DNA of 21,404 nucleotides from contig JBOGUF010000164.1 of assembly GCA_050696075.1 (NCBI GenBank), forward strand, positions 1-21,404. The letters are read 5' to 3'. Within the stretch, counting starts at the first letter, position 1. The number at the start of each line of letters is the position of its first letter. Origin of the DNA: JBOGUF01 sp050696075 (GTDB taxonomy: Bacteria > Chloroflexota > Chloroflexia > Thermomicrobiales > UBA6265). Below, piece by piece: positions 1-7,556 of this stretch. The translations under genes and the position numbers were made by a program. The notes under the pieces were generated by a model. That model had not been told where the DNA came from. It saw nothing but the letters and a program-made list of their open reading frames with translations, and did no database searches.

Positions 1-1
1 G

Positions 2-400
2 AAGGTCGAGCGCACATTGAGCACAGGAGGCTTTGCCTTCCCGGAGGATGATCAACAACTGGACCTCTTCGGGGACCAGCAACGCACAAGCTCTCCACAA
101 GAGGCCGCGAGCTCTCCACAAGAGGCCGCGAGCTCTCCACAAGAGAAGTTGCTCGTTCTGGCCGCGCCGGTCCGCAATAGCCGAACGGCGCCGAAACACG
201 TCGTCGAGGCGGTGATCTTAGCGTTATGTGAAGGTCGATTCCTGACACCGCAAGAGTTGTCGGCACTCCTCAACAGGAATCCAGAGACACTACGTAACCA
301 TTACCTTGGTCGCATGGTGCGCGAAAACCGCTTAACGCCCAAATATCCTGAAACGCTCAGTCATCCCAAGCAGGCATACACGACGCGAGATCAACAATGA
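2..400 (+). CDS. C-terminal part of a probable AlbA_2/RecG-like ATP-binding protein (5' end outside window)
   Basis: The frame is open to the window edge, so this is treated as the last 132 residues of a larger protein; a TTG at 17 is a possible but unsupported start. The final 65 residues read as a winged-helix-like domain: a segment with TPQELSALLNRNPETLRNHY, then MVRENRL and a KYPETLSHPKQAY end. This pattern is typical of the C-terminus of the AlbA_2-domain, RecG-like ATP-binding proteins often found in type I restriction loci (family knowledge, from memory). A linker before it holds three in-frame copies of a seven-residue SSPQEAA unit. The TGA stop overlaps the hsdR start (ATGA at 397-400), so the two are probably translationally coupled. 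Family assignment rests only on the C-terminal pattern; no catalytic part is visible. Confidence 0.55.
   Translation, partial: KVERTLSTGGFAFPEDDQQLDLFGDQQRTSSPQEAASSPQEAASSPQEKLLVLAAPVRNSRTAPKHVVEAVILALCEGRFLTPQELSALLNRNPETLRNHYLGRMVRENRLTPKYPETLSHPKQAYTTRDQQ
89..146 (+). repeat. 21-bp in-frame tandem repeat, about 2.8 copies
   Basis: The unit beginning AGCTCTCCACAAGAGG occurs at 89-109 and 110-130, with a partial copy at 131-146. Copies are identical. The unit is a multiple of three, so copy-number change would add or remove seven residues (SSPQEAA) of linker without breaking the frame. Confidence 0.95.
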
Positions 401-3400
401 GCTTGGAACTCACCGAACGCAGCCAAGTGGAATTGCCGCTCATCGCCCAGCTCGTAGGAATGGGTTGGCAGCATCTTGCGGGCGATATCGACGTTCCGGA
501 GTTGACGGAGCGGACGAGCTTTCGGGAAGTGCTGTTGAAAAATCGGCTGCGGGAGGGGATTCGGCGGATCAATCTGGACGAGGATGGGCGGCTATGGCTG
601 GATGAGCGGCGGGTCGACGAGGCAGTGGCGGCGCTGGAGCGGCTCGGGGCACTGAGGCTGATGGAGGCGAACCAGGCAGCGACGGAACTGCTGCTGAAGG
701 GGACGAAGGTCGAGGGGGATCCGATCCGGCACCAGGGGCGGGATCAGACGGTCCACTTCATTGACTTCGCGCACCCGGAGCGGAACGACTTTTTGGTGAT
801 CAACCAGTTTCGGGTCGATCCGCCGGGGAACCAGCCGTACATCGTGCCGGACGTGGTGCTCTTCGTGAACGGCATCCCGCTGGTGGTGATCGAGTGCAAG
901 AGTCCGGCGGCGACCGAGCCGATGCAGGAGGGGATCATGCAGCTCCTGCGCTACTCGAACCAGCGGGATTGGGTCGCGGAGCAGGAGGGGGTCGAGCGGC
1001 TCTTCCACTACAACCATCTCTTGGTCTCGACCTTCTTCTACGAGGCGCGGTGCGGGACGGTCGGGGCGTCGTACGAGCATTATCTGGAATGGAAGGACAC
1101 CAGCCCGGCGCCGATGGCCGAGGTGGCGGCGGCGCTGGGGGTGGAGCGGCTGAGCAGTCAGCAGACACTGGCGGCAGGAATGCTGCGGCCGGCGCATCTG
1201 CTCGATCTGGTGCGCAACTTTACGGTCTTCGAGCAGGACGGAGGGCGGACGATCAAGAAGGTCGCCCGCTATCAGCAGTTCCGGGCGGTGCATAACGCCA
1301 TCCACCGGCTGCGGACGGGGCAGACGCGGCGGGAGCACGGGGAGCGGGACCAGCGGGGCGGGATCATCTGGCATACCCAGGGGTCGGGGAAGAGCCTGAC
1401 CATAGTCTTCCTCGTGCGCAAGCTGCGAACGCTGCCGGACTTGCGGCGGTTCAAGGTCGTGGTCGTCACGGACCGGACCGCCCTGGAGCAGCAACTCAGC
1501 GACACGGCGGCGCTAACGGGCGAAACGGTGCTGACGGCGCGGAACGAGCGGCACTTGCAGGCGCTGCTGCGGGATGAGAGCCCGGACCTGGTCTTCGCGA
1601 TGATCCAGAAGTATCAGGAGTCGGAGACAGGCGCGGAGGTCCTCGCGCTGCCCCTGCGTGAGGGCGTGGCCGAGCGGTTGGTGGCGGAGGAGCGCCCTGC
1701 CTACGACGGTGAGGAGGACGACATCGAGCGGTTGGTCGTCGACAATGGCGACTATCCGATCCTGAACGAGTCCGAGGCGATCCTGGTGCTGGTGGATGAG
1801 GCGCATCGGTCGCACGGGAGCGTGCTCCACGCCAATCTGCTGCGGGCGCTGCCGGAATGTGCGGCGATTGGCTTCACAGGCACGCCGATCATCATGGGAG
1901 CGCGACAGAAGACACACGACATCTTCGGGCCGTTCATCGACCGTTACACGATCCGGCAGTCGGAGGAGGATGGGGCGACGGTGCCGATCCTCTACGAGGG
2001 GCGGACGGCAGCGGGGGATGTGGCGGACGAGCGGAGCCTCGATCAACTCTTCGAGGATATGTTCCGAGAGCGGACGGCCGAGGAATTGGAGGCGATCAAG
2101 CGGAAGTACGCGACGACGGGGAACGTGCTGGAGGCGCCGAAGCTGATCGCGGCGAAGGCGGCCGACATGCTGCGGCACTACGTCGCCGTGGTGCTGCCGA
2201 ACGGCTTCAAGGCGCAGGTGGTGGCAACAAGCCGGCTGGCGGCCGTGCGGTATCGGCAGGCGCTGCGCGACGCGCACGCGGCGCTGGTCGAGGAACTGGA
2301 GGGGCTCGATCCGTCGCTCCTGTCGATTCAAGAGGAGGAACGCGAGCGGCTGGGTGCGGAAACGCGGTTTCTGGTGCGGGCGTATGGGCACCTCGACACG
2401 ATTCGGCGGCTGGAGTTCGCGGCGGTGATCTCGGGCAACCACAACGACGACCCGGCGTGGCGGGAGTGGAGCGATCCGGCGCGGCAGAGGGTGCGGATCG
2501 AGCGGTTCAAGAAGCCACTTGTGCATGAGGACCCTGAGCGACAAGATGGGCTGGCATTCGTCTGCGTCCAGAGCATGCTGCTCACGGGGTTCAATGCGCC
2601 GATCGAGCAGGCGTTGTACCTCGACCGGGCGATGAAGGACCACGAGTTGTTGCAGGCGATTGCACGGGTGAACCGGACGGCGCCGGGGAAGTCGCACGGG
2701 CTAGTGGTCGATTACTTCGGGGTAGCGCGGCACCTGACCGAGGCGTTGGCGGTCTACAGCGGAGACGAGATCGAGGGGGCGCTGGTCAGCCTAAAGGACG
2801 AGATGCCGAAGCTGGCGGATCGGCATCGGCGGGTGCTGGCGGTCTTTCGGGATCGCGGAGTTGCAGAGATTGCCGACGTCCACGCGTGCGTCGATCTGCT
2901 GCGGGACGTGCGGTTGCGGGCCGAGTTCACCGAAAGGTTGCGGCTGTTGCTGGAAAGTCTCGACATCGTGTTGCCGCGACCGGAAGGGCTGCCGTACGCG
3001 CGGGACGCAAAGATCCTGGGGTTCATCAACAAGGCGGCGCACAACCGGTATCGCGACAGTCAGCTCAATTTGGTGGGAGCGGGACAGAAGGTCCGCCAAT
3101 TGATCGACGAGTACGTGGTGGCGCAGGGGGTGGACCCAAAGATACCGCCGATCTCAATCACGGCGGCCGAGTTCCCGGCCGTGGTCGACGCCTTGCCGAC
3201 GACGAAGGCGAAGGCGTCGGAGATGGAGCACGCGGCGCGGTACCACATCAGCGTCCGCCTGCGCGAGGACCCGGCGTATTACCGCAAGCTGAGCGAGCGG
3301 CTGGAGGAGATCCTGCAGCGGTTCCAGGACAACTGGGAGGAACTGGTCGAGGCGCTCAGGGTCTTCACCGGGGAGGTCCGCGAGGGGCCGCCGGCCGACG

Positions 3401-3708
3401 GGACGGGGTTGGACGCGCGAACACAGGCGCCGTTTCTGCGGATATTGGTTGAGGCGACCGGGCAGCGTGACGCGACCGCCGACGGGCTCCGGGATCTGGC
3501 CGGGGCGACGGTGGAGATCGTCGAGCATATCCGGCAGGAGATCCGGCTCACCGACTTCTGGTCGCGGCCGAACGCGCAGGCCGTGCTGCGGCAGTGGATT
3601 ATCGAGTTCCTGGACGAGCGGGAGGTCGTGCCGCTTCAGCGGGCGCGGGCGGTGGCCGACGAGATGGTGCAACTGGCGAAATATCGGCATGTGGAACTGG
3701 CGGCATGA
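397..3708 (+). CDS. hsdR: Type I restriction enzyme, R (restriction/translocase) subunit
   Basis: At 1103 residues this is the normal size for HsdR, the ATP-driven DNA translocase and endonuclease of type I restriction-modification complexes. The N-terminal nuclease domain has the PD-(D/E)xK residues D152, E166 and K168 (PDVVLF then IECKSP). SF2 helicase motifs follow: Walker A TQGSGKS at 327-333, DEAH at 467-470, GFTGTP at 492-497 and QAIARVNR at 753-760. A C-terminal helical region (about 800-1100) matches the DUF3387-type tail. The ATG overlaps the upstream stop (ATGA), and the hsdR stop overlaps the next start in the same way. The partner subunits HsdM and HsdS are not visible and could lie upstream. 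Codons here end mostly in G (cgg, gcg, ggg), unlike the C-ending transporter genes, which fits acquisition by transfer. All key motifs look intact. Confidence 0.97.
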   Translation: MSLELTERSQVELPLIAQLVGMGWQHLAGDIDVPELTERTSFREVLLKNRLREGIRRINLDEDGRLWLDERRVDEAVAALERLGALRLMEANQAATELLLKGTKVEGDPIRHQGRDQTVHFIDFAHPERNDFLVINQFRVDPPGNQPYIVPDVVLFVNGIPLVVIECKSPAATEPMQEGIMQLLRYSNQRDWVAEQEGVERLFHYNHLLVSTFFYEARCGTVGASYEHYLEWKDTSPAPMAEVAAALGVERLSSQQTLAAGMLRPAHLLDLVRNFTVFEQDGGRTIKKVARYQQFRAVHNAIHRLRTGQTRREHGERDQRGGIIWHTQGSGKSLTIVFLVRKLRTLPDLRRFKVVVVTDRTALEQQLSDTAALTGETVLTARNERHLQALLRDESPDLVFAMIQKYQESETGAEVLALPLREGVAERLVAEERPAYDGEEDDIERLVVDNGDYPILNESEAILVLVDEAHRSHGSVLHANLLRALPECAAIGFTGTPIIMGARQKTHDIFGPFIDRYTIRQSEEDGATVPILYEGRTAAGDVADERSLDQLFEDMFRERTAEELEAIKRKYATTGNVLEAPKLIAAKAADMLRHYVAVVLPNGFKAQVVATSRLAAVRYRQALRDAHAALVEELEGLDPSLLSIQEEERERLGAETRFLVRAYGHLDTIRRLEFAAVISGNHNDDPAWREWSDPARQRVRIERFKKPLVHEDPERQDGLAFVCVQSMLLTGFNAPIEQALYLDRAMKDHELLQAIARVNRTAPGKSHGLVVDYFGVARHLTEALAVYSGDEIEGALVSLKDEMPKLADRHRRVLAVFRDRGVAEIADVHACVDLLRDVRLRAEFTERLRLLLESLDIVLPRPEGLPYARDAKILGFINKAAHNRYRDSQLNLVGAGQKVRQLIDEYVVAQGVDPKIPPISITAAEFPAVVDALPTTKAKASEMEHAARYHISVRLREDPAYYRKLSERLEEILQRFQDNWEELVEALRVFTGEVREGPPADGTGLDARTQAPFLRILVEATGQRDATADGLRDLAGATVEIVEHIRQEIRLTDFWSRPNAQAVLRQWIIEFLDEREVVPLQRARAVADEMVQLAKYRHVELAA

Positions 3709-4409
3709 GTGATGTCCTGCGGATCGAGGACCTGACACTGGATTTGCACAGGAGTCCCCGCCGCAAGACCGTCGGCATCACGATCGCACGCTCAGGCGAT
3801 CTCTCGATCGCCGCACCGGTCGATTGTCCCCCCGACATCATCGAGGCCGCGGTGCGGCGCAAGCTGCCGTGGATCTATCGCAAGCTGTCGTTGAAACGGG
3901 AGCTGCGCCGGAGCCTGGCAGACAAGGAGTTTGTGCCGGGGGAAGGGTTTGCCTACCTCGGGCGCAGCTATCGGCTGGCGCTGTTCGACGCATCGTCGGA
4001 CAACGTATCGGTACCGGCCCTTCGCCTTCATCAGGGACGGTTTCTGTTGCGTCGGGAGGAGCGGAAGCGCGGGCACGAGCACTTCGAGAGTTGGTACACG
4101 GCGCACGCAACACCCTGGCTCATCAGGCGGGTTGACCTGCTCTCCGACCGATGTGGAGCGACGCCGCGGGGCGTTTTGGTGCGAGAGATTGGGAATCAGT
4201 GGGGCATTTGCGACGAGATTCGCGTGCTGCATTTTCACTGGCGAACGATCCTGCTGCCCCCGCGCATCATCGAGTACATCGTCGTCCACGAGCTGGTCCA
4301 CTTGATCGAACCGAACCACGGCATTGAGTTCTGGCAGCGATTGGAACGCGTCGTGCCCGACTTCGAGGAGCGCAAGGCATGGCTGGCGGCGTGGGGTGGT
4401 CGCTCTTGA
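3705..4409 (+). CDS. YgjP/WLM-type zinc metallopeptidase (M48-like, DUF45)
   Basis: The protein has 234 residues and belongs to the YgjP-like metal-dependent hydrolase family. The zinc-binding HExxH is HELVH at 195-199, followed by the family-typical IEPNHGIEFW, and preceded by NQWGICDEIRVLHFHWR, the equivalent of the usual RWGSC...LNWRL block. In that block the usual Ser-Cys is Ile-Cys, a small departure. The ATG at 3705 is chosen because it overlaps the hsdR TGA (ATGA), giving a third coupled gene. The frame is open further upstream inside hsdR, but that part is shadow. Peptidases of this family commonly sit next to hsdR in type I loci. Their role there is not established; regulated proteolysis of the restriction complex is conceivable. 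The gene ends 6 nt before the convergent dehydrogenase. Confidence 0.9.
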   Translation: MSDVLRIEDLTLDLHRSPRRKTVGITIARSGDLSIAAPVDCPPDIIEAAVRRKLPWIYRKLSLKRELRRSLADKEFVPGEGFAYLGRSYRLALFDASSDNVSVPALRLHQGRFLLRREERKRGHEHFESWYTAHATPWLIRRVDLLSDRCGATPRGVLVREIGNQWGICDEIRVLHFHWRTILLPPRIIEYIVVHELVHLIEPNHGIEFWQRLERVVPDFEERKAWLAAWGGRS

Positions 4410-4415
4410 CGCTTG

Positions 4416-5183
4416 TTACGCGTACCGTGCGCTGAGTCCTCCGTCCACCAACCAGGCGGCGCCGGTGACGAAGCTGGCCTCGTCGGAGGCGAGGAAGGCG
4501 ATGACGTTCGCGATTTCGGCCGGGCTTGCGATGCGGCGCAGGGGATGAACGTCGACGACGTTGCGCTCGGCCGCCGACGAGTCGGGTTGGCGGTCAAGCC
4601 ATTCCTGGACAAGGTGCGTGCGCGTCCAGCCGGGGCAGATGGCGTTGACGCGGACGTTGTGCGGTCCCCAATCGAGCGCCAGGCTCCGGGTCAAGCCAAT
4701 GAGACCCGATTTCGCCGCCGCGTAAGGGAACATGCGCTCGGTCGTCATGAAAGCGTGGATTGAGGCGACGTTGATGATGGCGCCGCCGCCCCCCTCGCGC
4801 ATCGCCGGGATGACGTATTTGGCGCAGAGCCAGGCGCCTTTGAGGTCGACCGCGAAGACGTGCTCCCACTCCGCCTCGGTCATCGTCGTCGCGTCAAAAT
4901 AGGCGTTGATGCCGGCGTTATTGACCAGGACGTCGAGCTGCCCGAAGGCATGGATTGTCTCCGTCATCGCCGCGGCCACGTCGGACTCGCTGGTGACGTC
5001 GCACCGGATGAAGCGGGGTGGATAGGACGCATCGGCCAGCTCCTCCGTCGTCGCCTCGCCCGTCGCCGGATCGACGTCGAGGAAGACGACCCGCGCCCCC
5101 TCGACGAGGAACTTCTCGACTGTCGCTCGTCCGATGCCCCGCGCGCCGCCGGTGATCACGGCGACCTTACCGTCCAAACGCAT
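4416..5183 (-). CDS. Short-chain dehydrogenase/reductase (classical SDR)
   Basis: This 255-residue protein is a single Rossmann domain of standard classical-SDR length. It has the cofactor motif TGGARGIG at 11-18, acidic D36 at the end of strand 2 (suggesting NAD preference), NNAG at 88-91, and the catalytic S141, Y154 and K158 (YAAAK). The C-terminal block FLASDEASFVTGAAWLVDGG is typical of 3-oxoacyl-ACP reductase, glucose dehydrogenase and related sugar or polyol dehydrogenases. The position usually holding the tetrad Asn (NxxG) is D113 in VDLKG, a substitution that may affect proton relay. The exact substrate cannot be told from sequence. The gene is monocistronic, convergent with the peptidase and divergent from the GDPD gene, with a purine-rich GGAGAG stretch upstream of ATG 5183. 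Confidence 0.93.
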   Translation of the reverse strand: MRLDGKVAVITGGARGIGRATVEKFLVEGARVVFLDVDPATGEATTEELADASYPPRFIRCDVTSESDVAAAMTETIHAFGQLDVLVNNAGINAYFDATTMTEAEWEHVFAVDLKGAWLCAKYVIPAMREGGGGAIINVASIHAFMTTERMFPYAAAKSGLIGLTRSLALDWGPHNVRVNAICPGWTRTHLVQEWLDRQPDSSAAERNVVDVHPLRRIASPAEIANVIAFLASDEASFVTGAAWLVDGGLSARYA

Positions 5184-5295
5184 GCTCCGCTCTCCACCCT
5201 AACCGGTCCATCACCGCGCCGTCGCGTGTGCGTGCGGTAGCATTGTCGCACCATGCACGGTAGCAACAGCCGAGCGACCGTCAAAGAGGCCGCGC

Positions 5296-6516
5296 ATGCG
5301 CACGAGGCTGAGCCTGCCGCTCCTGCCGAATCGGCGTCGTGTTCGCGGGATCGCGCACGCCCTGTCAGTCGCTGCACTGGCCCTGGCGTGTGCGGCACCC
5401 GCCACGGCCGCGCGTTCAAGCCCGGACCTGGACGGACTCGACGCCGCCCTCCTCGACGACTACGCGGCCGTCATCGGCGTGGCGCACAACGCCGGCAACA
5501 GCCTCGACGCCACGCGACAAGCGATTGCCCTCGGCGCCGACGTCATCGAGATTGACGTCGCCTTACTCGACGGCGCACTCGTCGCCGCCCATTTTCCTCC
5601 CCACCTGTGGCCCGGATCGCGGGCGTTCCGCGGTTCACACCTTGAGGAGATCTGGCCGCATGCCGCCGAGGCAGAGGCGGTGCTGCTCGATCTCAAAGAG
5701 TCCTCGCCCACCTTCCTCTATCTGGTTCTCACCTTCCTCGCCGAGCACCACACGCAGCAACCGGTGATGGTGGCGTCGAGGGATGCTGCCGTCCTACGCG
5801 TTCTCGCCCGGCGAGCGCCTGAGGCACATTTGCTCCTCAGCGTGTCGACCAACCGACATTGGCAGCAACTTCAGCGCGACCCCGAGCTGGCGGTGCTGAT
5901 CTACGGCGTGACGATGCGCCAAGATCTGATCGACGCGCCGACTATTTCCTGGTTGAAGGCACGCGGCCTCTTCGCGCTCGCCTGGCCGGTGAATGACGTC
6001 GGCCGCCTGAATGAGCTCGTCCGCCTCGGGGTCGACGGGATCACCACCGACGATCCCGCGATCCTGGAGCTGCTCGGTGGTCAAACCCGCGGCGAACGGC
6101 GACTCGACCGGACCCAATCAACGGCCGAAGCGCGGCCGCAGCCAACCCAGCACGAAGCCGAAGACGCCCGCTCCCAACAGCAGCCAGGTGCGCTGGACGT
6201 CGAACCGCCAGGCAATGAGACGGATCTCGTCGTCCTCGTAGTTCTGGACCATGAAGACGATAACGAGCGTCAGTACGATCGCCGCCACCACCACTCGGGT
6301 CGTGCGCCACCATTGCCGCGGCTCCGCCGGCTGACTCGGCTGCCGCGGTACAACGCGTTGCTCCGCCATCGTCCCCTCCCGACTCCACCATACGCTCGAT
6401 CGAGGCAGATTTTCCCGAGGCGCGCGCTAACGGGCCGCGAACCGGCGTTCGCCGCCATGATACCGTCCACGTCGCGCCTGATCACCTCGCGCGATTGGCG
6501 AGGAGTCCGGCCATGA
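5296..6516 (+). CDS. Exported glycerophosphodiester phosphodiesterase-like protein with anomalous C-terminal read-through
   Basis: ATG 5296 is preceded by AAGAGG at 5284-5289. Residues 1-39 form a Sec signal peptide: a basic start, a hydrophobic stretch of Ala/Leu/Val, then PATAA. The GDPD-type TIM-barrel spans about 58-262: H64, then GADVIEIDV with E85 and D87, H99, and the end motif GVDGITTDDP at 245-254. The usual His-Arg-Gly is His-Asn-Ala here and the second His-Asp is His-Phe, so activity on glycerophosphodiesters is uncertain; it may be a divergent phosphodiesterase. The domain should end near 6090, yet the frame stays open to 6516. Residues about 275-358 are the antisense of the lapA-like gene and look non-protein-like (many His, Arg, Pro). 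The stop overlaps the SGNH start (ATGA 6513-6516). Either the stop was lost or the tail is real but unconserved. Confidence 0.8.
   Translation: MRTRLSLPLLPNRRRVRGIAHALSVAALALACAAPATAARSSPDLDGLDAALLDDYAAVIGVAHNAGNSLDATRQAIALGADVIEIDVALLDGALVAAHFPPHLWPGSRAFRGSHLEEIWPHAAEAEAVLLDLKESSPTFLYLVLTFLAEHHTQQPVMVASRDAAVLRVLARRAPEAHLLLSVSTNRHWQQLQRDPELAVLIYGVTMRQDLIDAPTISWLKARGLFALAWPVNDVGRLNELVRLGVDGITTDDPAILELLGGQTRGERRLDRTQSTAEARPQPTQHEAEDARSQQQPGALDVEPPGNETDLVVLVVLDHEDDNERQYDRRHHHSGRAPPLPRLRRLTRLPRYNALLRHRPLPTPPYARSRQIFPRRALTGREPAFAAMIPSTSRLITSRDWRGVRP
6118..6369 (-). CDS. LapA-domain (DUF1049) small membrane protein
   Basis: The product has 83 residues: a hydrophilic Pro/Gln-rich N-terminus, a membrane segment at about 25-41 ending in the typical MVQN, a short polar loop with EDDEIR and W54, and a second membrane segment at about 62-77 with the family pattern GFVLGWLRPR. 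This is the LapA/DUF1049 layout (in Escherichia coli LapA helps regulate lipopolysaccharide assembly; in other phyla the role is unknown). The ATG at 6369 has a GGGAGGGG ribosome-binding site a few bases upstream on the minus strand. The gene lies wholly antisense to the read-through part of the GDPD frame, and the protein is far more protein-like than that frame. Confidence 0.85.
   Translation of the reverse strand: MAEQRVVPRQPSQPAEPRQWWRTTRVVVAAIVLTLVIVFMVQNYEDDEIRLIAWRFDVQRTWLLLGAGVFGFVLGWLRPRFGR
6501..6505 (+). promoter_or_regulatory. Ribosome binding site fixing the SGNH hydrolase start
   Basis: AGGAG sits 7 nt before ATG 6513. This favours ATG 6513 over the in-frame TTG at 6495, which lies upstream of the site. 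Confidence 0.75.
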
Positions 6517-7556
6517 ACCGGCTGAAAGTCGCGCTCAGCGACTCCATCGCCTCAGGCCATGGCCTCAACGACGACAGCACGTCCGACCGGCCCTCGGGTT
6601 GCCGTCGCTCGCAAGGAGCCTATCCTCACAAGGTCGTCGACCGCCTCCGGGCGCGCGGGTTGACGGTCAACTTCCCGCTCGCACACTTCCTCGCTTGTTC
6701 GGGCGCGTCGGTCCAACCTGCCGATCCGCTGCTTCACCCCTATCGCTGGCTGCGCAACCAGGTCGAGGCGGCGCGGGCACAGATTGCCACTCTCCCAGCC
6801 GACCGTCCGGTTCTCATTTCGATCTCGATCGGCGCCAACGACTACCTGTGGGCACCAGCCTTCCTGCAATTCTTTCAGTCCGACGACGCGGGGTTTCGGC
6901 GCAGCATGACCATCAGAGGAGCGGAGGTTCGGCAGGCGGTGGCGGCTGAGATCGAGCCGCTCCGCACATTGCCCAATGTGGCCGTCGTCTTCACAGAGTA
7001 TGCCGACCCGTTCAACCCTGAGAGCATTTTCTTCCCGCGATCGGACCAGCTCTGCCCTCAACCGCGCCCCTGCCACGCGCGGACGGTGTTGGCGGTCGAT
7101 CTGCTTAACCAGGCGCTGGCGAATGCCGTCGAAGACATCGACGCACCTGAGCGCATCGTCATAACCGACGGCCTGCCGTCCGCCTTTCGCGGCCACGAGG
7201 CGCCTCGCCCCGGCTGCGGCGGCGAGGCGCCCGACGTCGCGGAGACCTGGATCCAATACCCGGCTGACCCGGCCTCGATTTCGTATCCGTTCGCCGACCT
7301 CGACACCTGGCAGCGGACGGCCCTGCTCGATCTGGTCGGGTCGGAATCACCCGACGACTGGCGCGGTGACTGCCTCCACCCCAACGAGCAGGGAGCCGAC
7401 GCCTACGCGGCCGCGGTCGTCGACGCGGCGCTGCCGATCATGGCATCCTGTTTGACACCTTCTGGAACCTACGCTACCGTACCGCCCGGAATCCCAGGCT
7501 CCATGTCGCCCAACCGCGCCGCGACGGCGTCGGCCAATCAGGAGACAGCACCATGA
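6513..7556 (+). CDS. SGNH/GDSL-family hydrolase
   Basis: This 347-residue protein is an SGNH-type esterase/lipase fold. Block I is VALSDSIASGHG with nucleophile S11 (Ser-Asp-Ser in place of the usual Gly-Asp-Ser). Block III is SIGANDYLW with G107 and N109, and block V is GDCLHPNEQGADAYA with D286 and H289, so the catalytic set is complete. Nine or so cysteines suggest disulfides, but no signal peptide precedes the first strand, so export is unclear. The last 40 residues are Pro/Ala/Thr-rich with no recognised domain. The start overlaps the GDPD stop and its own stop overlaps the binding-protein start (ATGA 7553-7556), so it is very likely co-transcribed and coupled with transporter 1. It may deacylate or de-esterify a substrate linked to the transporter; that is inference. 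Confidence 0.88.
   Translation: MNRLKVALSDSIASGHGLNDDSTSDRPSGCRRSQGAYPHKVVDRLRARGLTVNFPLAHFLACSGASVQPADPLLHPYRWLRNQVEAARAQIATLPADRPVLISISIGANDYLWAPAFLQFFQSDDAGFRRSMTIRGAEVRQAVAAEIEPLRTLPNVAVVFTEYADPFNPESIFFPRSDQLCPQPRPCHARTVLAVDLLNQALANAVEDIDAPERIVITDGLPSAFRGHEAPRPGCGGEAPDVAETWIQYPADPASISYPFADLDTWQRTALLDLVGSESPDDWRGDCLHPNEQGADAYAAAVVDAALPIMASCLTPSGTYATVPPGIPGSMSPNRAATASANQETAP

Noticed and set aside
592..2697. Long minus-strand open frames (300 and 394 codons) opposite hsdR
   Set aside because: They are antisense shadows of a G-ending, GC-rich gene; the translations are Arg/Pro/His-rich with no domain, while the plus strand carries every HsdR motif.
3594..3704. Upstream extension of the peptidase frame into hsdR
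   Set aside because: The ATG at 3705 overlaps the hsdR stop and begins the conserved protein; the extension is Gly/Arg-rich shadow sequence.
5235..5265. Direct repeat CGGTAGCA (5235-5242 and 5258-5265) between the SDR and GDPD genes
   Set aside because: Eight bases, two copies 23 nt apart start-to-start; could be an operator but no matching promoter elements were found and chance is plausible.
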